18,249 bases of DNA from JAWVZB01 sp033722375 (GTDB lineage: Bacteria > Actinomycetota > Nitriliruptoria > Nitriliruptorales > Nitriliruptoraceae): the NCBI GenBank assembly GCA_033722375.1, contig JAWVZB010000066.1:1-18249 (forward strand). The letters run 5' to 3'. Below the pieces are notes generated by a model that was not told where the DNA came from, ran no database searches, and saw only the letters and a list, made by a program, of their open reading frames with translations. This document shows, in pieces, positions 14,531 through 18,249 of this stretch; the first letter of the stretch is position 1; every line of letters begins with the position of its first letter. A program made the translations under genes and the position numbers.

Positions 14531-15507
14531 CCGACCGACAGCAGCACCGCCCCGCGGTCGCGGTCGAACCGTGGGATCCCTCCTACGGGGCGCCGGCTGC
14601 GGGGTTGTCGCGCCCCGCCCAGCCCGACACCGACACCAGCGGCGCGGTGGACGTCAACCGCGAGTGCCCCGCCGGCGAGTGGAGCCCGCTGTCGCCGTCG
14701 GCCACGCGGGCCAGCGAGGTCATCTTCGTCGATGGGGTCCGACGAATCGACGCGCGGGTGTGGGTGACCGACGACGCGGGGACCTCCGCCGGGGTGGCGG
14801 CGTCGTTCGCTGCCGGCGCGGTCCGTTGCAACACTCGTGCCGAGGTGGTGGCGGCGACGATCGAGCGTGGCCTGTTCTCGACCGCCGCCCCCGACCCGGT
14901 GCCCGTCGCCGGTGCCGACTACGTGCCACGCAACGCCGCCGCCGACGATCCGGACAGCCTCACGGCCGCGGTTCAGGAACGCATGCGGGACCTCGAACTG
15001 CGGGTCGTTCGCGATGTGATCGACACCGAGCTCACCGTCGTCGACGGCCCCCTGCGGGGGCGTCAGTCGCTCCCCGGCGTCATCGGCTACATCAAGAGCC
15101 ACCGGGTCAGCTACCTGCCCCCGGTGGTCGAGGACGTGGTCGGCCGGCTCGACGCCGGCCAGCGGACCCCGCTCTTCCTCACCCAGACCACCTGGAGCCG
15201 CTGGTCGTGGTACCTGCGGCTACCGCTCGGGGTCGGCGCAGCCGCGGGCGTACATCCGTGGTCCGGGATCGTCCGCTGCGAGGCGCCCGCCGACCTCGAC
15301 GTCGAGGCAGCGGCGGCCCTGGCCGACCAGGCGTCGGTGACGCTGGTCGGGTTCGCCTCCGAGGCCCACAAGGACGGGCGCGCCCCGCAGAACCTCTACC
15401 CCATCGCCGGCCTCGAGCGACACCTCCGCCGGCTGCTCGGCGACCAACGGTTCCTGTACCGGCAGCTCGTCGCCGCTACCCGATCCGGTCAGCCGATGCC
15501 CAGGTAG
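14527..15507 (+). CDS. NurA-like nuclease domain protein
   Basis: NurA is a nuclease that works inside the HerA ring to trim the 5' strand at DNA ends. The 326-aa product has the NurA layout: a first acidic motif 'VIFVDGVRRIDARVW' (65-79, D69), a helix with E113, the second acidic motif 'LTVVDGPLRGR' (169-179, D173), then 'VIGYIKSHRVSYL' (185-197, K190, H192), a strand 'TPLFLTQTTWSRWSWYLRLP', and a C-terminal 'DGRAPQNLYPIAGLERHLRRLLGD' like the family's closing helix. Assignment rests on these motifs plus position at the end of herA-sbcD-sbcC. ATG 14527 is chosen because it overlaps the sbcC stop (ATGA); the frame is open further upstream inside sbcC. It overlaps the convergent phosphohexomutase gene by 19 bp. 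The N-terminal 60 residues are Pro-rich and not conserved-looking. Confidence 0.78.
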   Translation: MTDRQQHRPAVAVEPWDPSYGAPAAGLSRPAQPDTDTSGAVDVNRECPAGEWSPLSPSATRASEVIFVDGVRRIDARVWVTDDAGTSAGVAASFAAGAVRCNTRAEVVAATIERGLFSTAAPDPVPVAGADYVPRNAAADDPDSLTAAVQERMRDLELRVVRDVIDTELTVVDGPLRGRQSLPGVIGYIKSHRVSYLPPVVEDVVGRLDAGQRTPLFLTQTTWSRWSWYLRLPLGVGAAAGVHPWSGIVRCEAPADLDVEAAAALADQASVTLVGFASEAHKDGRAPQNLYPIAGLERHLRRLLGDQRFLYRQLVAATRSGQPMPR

Positions 15508-17207
15508 CTGGCCAACCCGGCCGCGGCCCGCTCTGCGTCGCTGCGCAACGAGTCCTCCGCTCCGGTGACGTCGGTCTCGCCATCGAGGTCCCGACGCAGA
15601 TCCGCGTAGATCTTCAGCTTGGGTTCGGTCCCGCTCGGCCGCACCAGCACGCGGGAGCCGTCCTCGAGCATCAACCGCACGAGGGGCGTGGCCGGCAGCC
15701 ACCAGGGTCGTGTGTCGGGGTCCTCACGGAAGTCCGTGACCTCGACGACGGCACGCCCCGCGAGCGACTCCGGTTGTTCCTCGCCCACCTGCTGCATGGC
15801 AGCGTCGATCTGCTGCTGGCCCTCGTCGCCGGGCAGGGTGACCGCGTGCTGGACACTGACCCAGAGCCCGTGGGCGCGGTAGAGCTCGTCGAGACGGTCC
15901 CGAACCGTCCGACCCTCCGCCCGCAGCCCGGACACCAGATCGGCGAAGAGCACCGCTGCGCTGACACCGTCCTTGTCGCGAACGACGTCGCCGACGGTGA
16001 AGCCCAGTGCCTCCTCGTAGCCGAAGACGAACTCGACGTCCCCGTCCGCGGCGATCGCCAACGCGGCGTTGCAGATCCATTTGAACCCCGTGAGCGTCGC
16101 CTCGTAGCTGGCCCCGTGGTGAGCCGCGATCTCCGCGAGCATCGGCGAGGACACGATGCTCGACACGACCAGCGGACGGGCATCGCCGTCGTAGGCCTCC
16201 AGGAGGTGTGTCCCCAGCAGCGCGCCGATCTGGTTGCCGGTCAGCGTCGTCCAGGCGTCGCCGGCAGGGACGGCGACCGCCAAACGGTCACCGTCGGGGT
16301 CGTTGGCGAGCACCAGGTCGGCACCGACTTCGTCAGCCGCAGCCAGTGCCAGGTCGAGTGCACCGGGCTCCTCGGGGTTCGGAAAGTCGATGGTGGGGAA
16401 CCCCGGATCGGGGTCGGCCTGGGCGGCGACGGGCCGGACCGTGTCGCGCCCCGCCCGCTGCAGGGCACGGACCGCGAGGTCCCCCGCCACGCCGTGGAGC
16501 GCGGTGTGAACGATCGTGAGCGGGGCGCCGTCGACCGCTGGCCGCACCTCGTCCACCTCGGCGAGGTAGGAGTCGACGACCTCGCCGGAGACGGCAGCCA
16601 CGTTCGGGAGCTGCCAGGGCCGCTGGGCGCGGGCGACGCCGCTGGCCGGCCCGACAGCGTCGATCGCGGCAGCGATCTCTGCGTCCTCCGGCGGGATGAT
16701 CTGGGCCCCGTTCGCGGCGTAGACCTTGTACCCGTTGTACTCCGGGGGGTTGTGACTGGCGGTGACGACGATGGCGGTCGCCGCCCCCAGGCGCTTGGCG
16801 GCGTAGGCCACCAGCGGCGTCGGCACCGGGTCGGCGAACGCGCGCACCTCGAAGCCGGCCGCAGCCAGGACCCCGATCGCATCCCGGGCGAACTCGTCGC
16901 TCATCGTTCGTGCGTCCCGGCCGACGACCGCCAGCGGTTGGCCGTCCGAGTTCGCGAGGACGTGGTCGGCGAGGCCCCGCGTTGTGCGGATCACCACCGC
17001 ACGGTTCATGCGGCGTGGGCCGGGACCTACCACGCCCCGCAGGCCGGCGGTCCCGAACTCGAGTGACCCGTCGACGAGGTCCGCGAGCAGCTCGTCGTCC
17101 CCGGCAGCGAGGACCTCTTCGAGCGCAGCTCGCGTCTGCGGGTCAGGGTCGCCCGCGATCCAGTCGCGGGCCCGGGCGTGCAGGTCGTCGGCAGCGGCTG
17201 TCGGCAT
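15489..17207 (-). CDS. Phosphohexomutase (phosphoglucomutase/phosphomannomutase, PGM2-like)
   Basis: Interconverts sugar 1- and 6-phosphates (glucose or mannose), feeding glycogen, trehalose, cell-wall and nucleotide-sugar synthesis. The 572-aa cytoplasmic enzyme has the four-domain alpha-D-phosphohexomutase signature: 'EFGTAGLRG' (50-58), active-site Ser151 in 'TASHNPPEYNGYKVY', the metal loop 'DPDGDR' (303-308), the sugar loop 'GYEEALG' (396-402) and the phosphate loop 'RPSGTEPKLKIY' (523-534). The length and 'NPPEYNGYKVY' point to the PGM2/PgcA branch. ATG 17207 is chosen because a TACGCT -10 sits six nucleotides upstream (leaderless arrangement) and the family's N-terminal helix starts there; the frame is open to 17294. 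The preferred sugar cannot be fixed from sequence. Confidence 0.93.
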   Translation of the reverse strand: MPTAAADDLHARARDWIAGDPDPQTRAALEEVLAAGDDELLADLVDGSLEFGTAGLRGVVGPGPRRMNRAVVIRTTRGLADHVLANSDGQPLAVVGRDARTMSDEFARDAIGVLAAAGFEVRAFADPVPTPLVAYAAKRLGAATAIVVTASHNPPEYNGYKVYAANGAQIIPPEDAEIAAAIDAVGPASGVARAQRPWQLPNVAAVSGEVVDSYLAEVDEVRPAVDGAPLTIVHTALHGVAGDLAVRALQRAGRDTVRPVAAQADPDPGFPTIDFPNPEEPGALDLALAAADEVGADLVLANDPDGDRLAVAVPAGDAWTTLTGNQIGALLGTHLLEAYDGDARPLVVSSIVSSPMLAEIAAHHGASYEATLTGFKWICNAALAIAADGDVEFVFGYEEALGFTVGDVVRDKDGVSAAVLFADLVSGLRAEGRTVRDRLDELYRAHGLWVSVQHAVTLPGDEGQQQIDAAMQQVGEEQPESLAGRAVVEVTDFREDPDTRPWWLPATPLVRLMLEDGSRVLVRPSGTEPKLKIYADLRRDLDGETDVTGAEDSLRSDAERAAAGLASYLGIG

Positions 17208-17213
17208 CTTGCG

Positions 17214-17219
17214 AGCGTA
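17214..17219 (-). promoter_or_regulatory. Leaderless-type -10 element of the phosphohexomutase gene
   Basis: TACGCT on the minus strand ends six nucleotides before ATG 17207, with no Shine-Dalgarno between. This fixes the start and predicts a leaderless mRNA. Confidence 0.55.
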
Positions 17220-17279
17220 GGGCCCCAACCCCTGCCCACCCGGAGGAGTCGCGATCGAGGACGGGTCGCTCGGGATGGC

Positions 17280-17285
17280 TACCGT
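17280..17285 (+). promoter_or_regulatory. Candidate -10 element for the small conserved gene
   Basis: TACCGT, 29 nt before GTG 17315, would give a leader of about 23 nt that includes the GAGAGG ribosome site at 17303-17308. No clear -35 hexamer is seen. Confidence 0.4.
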
Positions 17286-17314
17286 TCCTGACACCCACGT
17301 CAGAGAGGCCAGCC

Positions 17315-17707
17315 GTGCAGCGCTTCCCGTTCTCGTTCGATCCCAAGTTCCGCGGGTTCCTGCGGCTCGCGGGCATCCACCCCGGCAACAGCGAGGTCGT
17401 CGTGAGCGAGGACACCTTCCGCGCGCGTTTCGGACGCTTCCGCGTCACGACACCGATGGACAACGTGACCGACGCCAGCGTCACGGGCGACTACCACTGG
17501 TGGAAGGCGATCGGCGTCCGCTACTCGTTCTCCGACGGCGGCGCCACGTTCGGCTCCAACAACGACGCTGGTGTCTGCGTCCGGTTCCGCAAGCCGGTTC
17601 CCGTCTACACCCGCCTGCTCCGCCACCCGGGCCTGACGGTCACGGTCGAGGATCCCGAGGGGCTCGTGGCGGCCATCGACAAGTACCGCGGCGCCGACGA
17701 CGACTGA
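17315..17707 (+). CDS. Small conserved protein of unknown function
   Basis: A 130-aa cytoplasmic protein with no signal peptide or membrane helix. It starts MQRFPFSFDPKFRGFLRLAG and contains 'VVVSEDTFRARFGRFRVTTPMDNVTDASVTGDYHWWKAIGVRYSFSDGG' and 'TFGSNNDAGVCVRF'. The alternating strands and the spacing of aromatic residues suggest an all-beta, possibly PH-like, domain ending in a helix 'PEGLVAAIDKY'; this is inference. The protein looks like a conserved actinobacterial hypothetical, but no family name can be given with confidence. GTG 17315 is chosen for GAGAGG (17303-17308) six nucleotides upstream; the frame is open far upstream but would run antisense through the mutase gene. It is divergent from the mutase (107 bp) and convergent with the PUA-like gene (29 bp gap). 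Confidence 0.75.
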   Translation: MQRFPFSFDPKFRGFLRLAGIHPGNSEVVVSEDTFRARFGRFRVTTPMDNVTDASVTGDYHWWKAIGVRYSFSDGGATFGSNNDAGVCVRFRKPVPVYTRLLRHPGLTVTVEDPEGLVAAIDKYRGADDD

Positions 17708-17736
17708 CCCACGACGACCGAGCCGAGGCGTTGCCG

Positions 17737-18213
17737 TCAGGCGTCGGCGCGTTCGAGCGGAGCGGAGAAGTGCTGGTCCAGCACGTCCCGGGTGAACTCG
17801 TGGCGGAGCAGACAGACCGTGTTCTGGTTGCCGAACATCCCCGGGACCCAGACCGCGTCCTCCCGGTCCACGACGTCGAGCCAACGGACACGGACGAGGT
17901 ACTCCGAGCGTTCGTGGTCGTGGCGCCCCACATGCATGCGGGTGGCCGCGAGCGGTGCGTCGAGGATCGGGACCTCCTCACCGTCGACCTCGACGGTGAA
18001 GTCATCGACCCGAACCGCCCCCGCCAGGACCTCGCCCACGCCGACGTAGCCGACCCTCGGGATCAGCACCCAGACCCGGTCGCCTGGCTCGAGCTTGAAC
18101 AGCGTCCTGCTGTACCACCAGCCACCCCCGGCGGACACGAACCCGTAGCGGCGCGCATCCTCCCAGCGCCGTCGGGCCGTCCGTTCCCCGAAGGTCACGT
18201 AGTAGTCCGTCAT
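17737..18213 (-). CDS. Small PUA/EVE-like domain protein, function unknown
   Basis: A 158-aa protein. The opening 'DYYVTFGERTARRRWEDARRYGFVSAGGGWWYSRTLFKLEPGDRVWVLIPRVGYVGVGEV' has the pattern of PUA/EVE-type modified-base-binding barrels: a 'GFVSAGGG.WY' turn, then 'L.PGD.VWV.IP..GYVGVG.V' as two barrel strands. The rest includes 'RSEYLVRVRWLDVVDREDAVWVPGMFGNQNTVCLLR', in which conserved-looking Asn-Gln-Asn and Arg may line a pocket. PUA-like proteins read modified bases in RNA or DNA, and some belong to restriction systems; no ligand is claimed here. ATG 18213 is chosen over 18246 because a TACCGT -10 lies seven nucleotides upstream. It could also be an unrelated beta-barrel. Confidence 0.72.
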   Translation of the reverse strand: MTDYYVTFGERTARRRWEDARRYGFVSAGGGWWYSRTLFKLEPGDRVWVLIPRVGYVGVGEVLAGAVRVDDFTVEVDGEEVPILDAPLAATRMHVGRHDHERSEYLVRVRWLDVVDREDAVWVPGMFGNQNTVCLLRHEFTRDVLDQHFSAPLERADA

Positions 18214-18220
18214 GCCAGGC

Positions 18221-18226
18221 ACGGTA
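18221..18226 (-). promoter_or_regulatory. Leaderless-type -10 element of the PUA-like gene
   Basis: TACCGT on the minus strand, seven nucleotides before ATG 18213, with no ribosome binding site between. Third example of this arrangement in the window. Confidence 0.5.
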
Positions 18227-18249
18227 CACACGGCCCTGAACGCCACCCC

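Noticed and set aside
9044..15507. Reading the HerA-like gene as part of a Sir2-HerA or DUF4297-HerA defence pair
   Set aside because: No Sir2, DUF4297 or other effector gene is adjacent; the neighbours are sbcD, sbcC and a NurA-like gene, which fit resection better.
14571..17066. 831-codon open frame on the plus strand across nurA and antisense to the phosphohexomutase
   Set aside because: It is out of frame with nurA and antisense to a clear enzyme. Its product is Arg/Gly/Asp-rich with no domain, as expected of shadow frames in GC-rich DNA.

Overview
The window comes from a very GC-rich bacterium with dense, often overlapping genes, actinobacterial-style promoters (TANNNT hexamers 6-7 nt before ATG at several genes, suggesting leaderless mRNAs), and a Ku/LigD-type end-joining system. 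A deep-branching member of Actinomycetota (an Acidimicrobiia- or Nitriliruptoria-like lineage) fits best. This placement is inferred from gene content and style, not from a marker gene.

Layout. (1) 1-207, minus: the N-terminal piece of a Ku protein, running off the left edge. (2) 431-4352, plus: a tightly coupled operon of three paralogous secreted lipoproteins (about 180-200 aa each) and two DppB/DppC-type ABC permeases. Four of its gene junctions overlap or nearly overlap. No solute-binding protein or ATPase is present in the window. (3) 4344-5673, minus: an ATP-dependent DNA ligase of the LigD ligase-domain type, then an EthD-family small protein. (4) 5750-6253, plus: a GNAT acetyltransferase. 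(5) 6267-8798, minus: a large membrane GGDEF-EAL protein with both catalytic motifs and the inhibitory I-site intact. (6) 9044-15507, plus: the main item of interest, a HerA-like ATPase, SbcD (Mre11), SbcC (Rad50) and a NurA-like nuclease, the last three translationally coupled. This is the gene set and order of the archaeal DNA-end resection machine, here in a bacterium. (7) 15489-17207, minus: a phosphohexomutase. (8) 17315-17707, plus: a small conserved protein of unknown function. (9) 17737-18213, minus: a small protein with a PUA/EVE-like pattern.

How the parts fit. Two opposite ways of handling broken DNA ends lie within about 15 kb: joining (Ku and the ligase) and resection (HerA-Mre11-Rad50-NurA). 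The HerA-like protein has an unusual P-loop and a C-terminal acidic tail ending in Pro-Phe, which resembles the protein-binding tip of SSB. A 20-nt direct repeat and a 13-nt perfect palindrome lie just before sbcD, and a 13-nt tandem repeat plus an 8+8 inverted repeat lie between ku and the lipoprotein operon. These are candidate operators.

No tRNA, rRNA, CRISPR array, insertion sequence or prophage gene was seen. No stretch longer than 300 bases lacks a gene. The largest gaps are 208-430 and 8799-9043, both between divergent genes.
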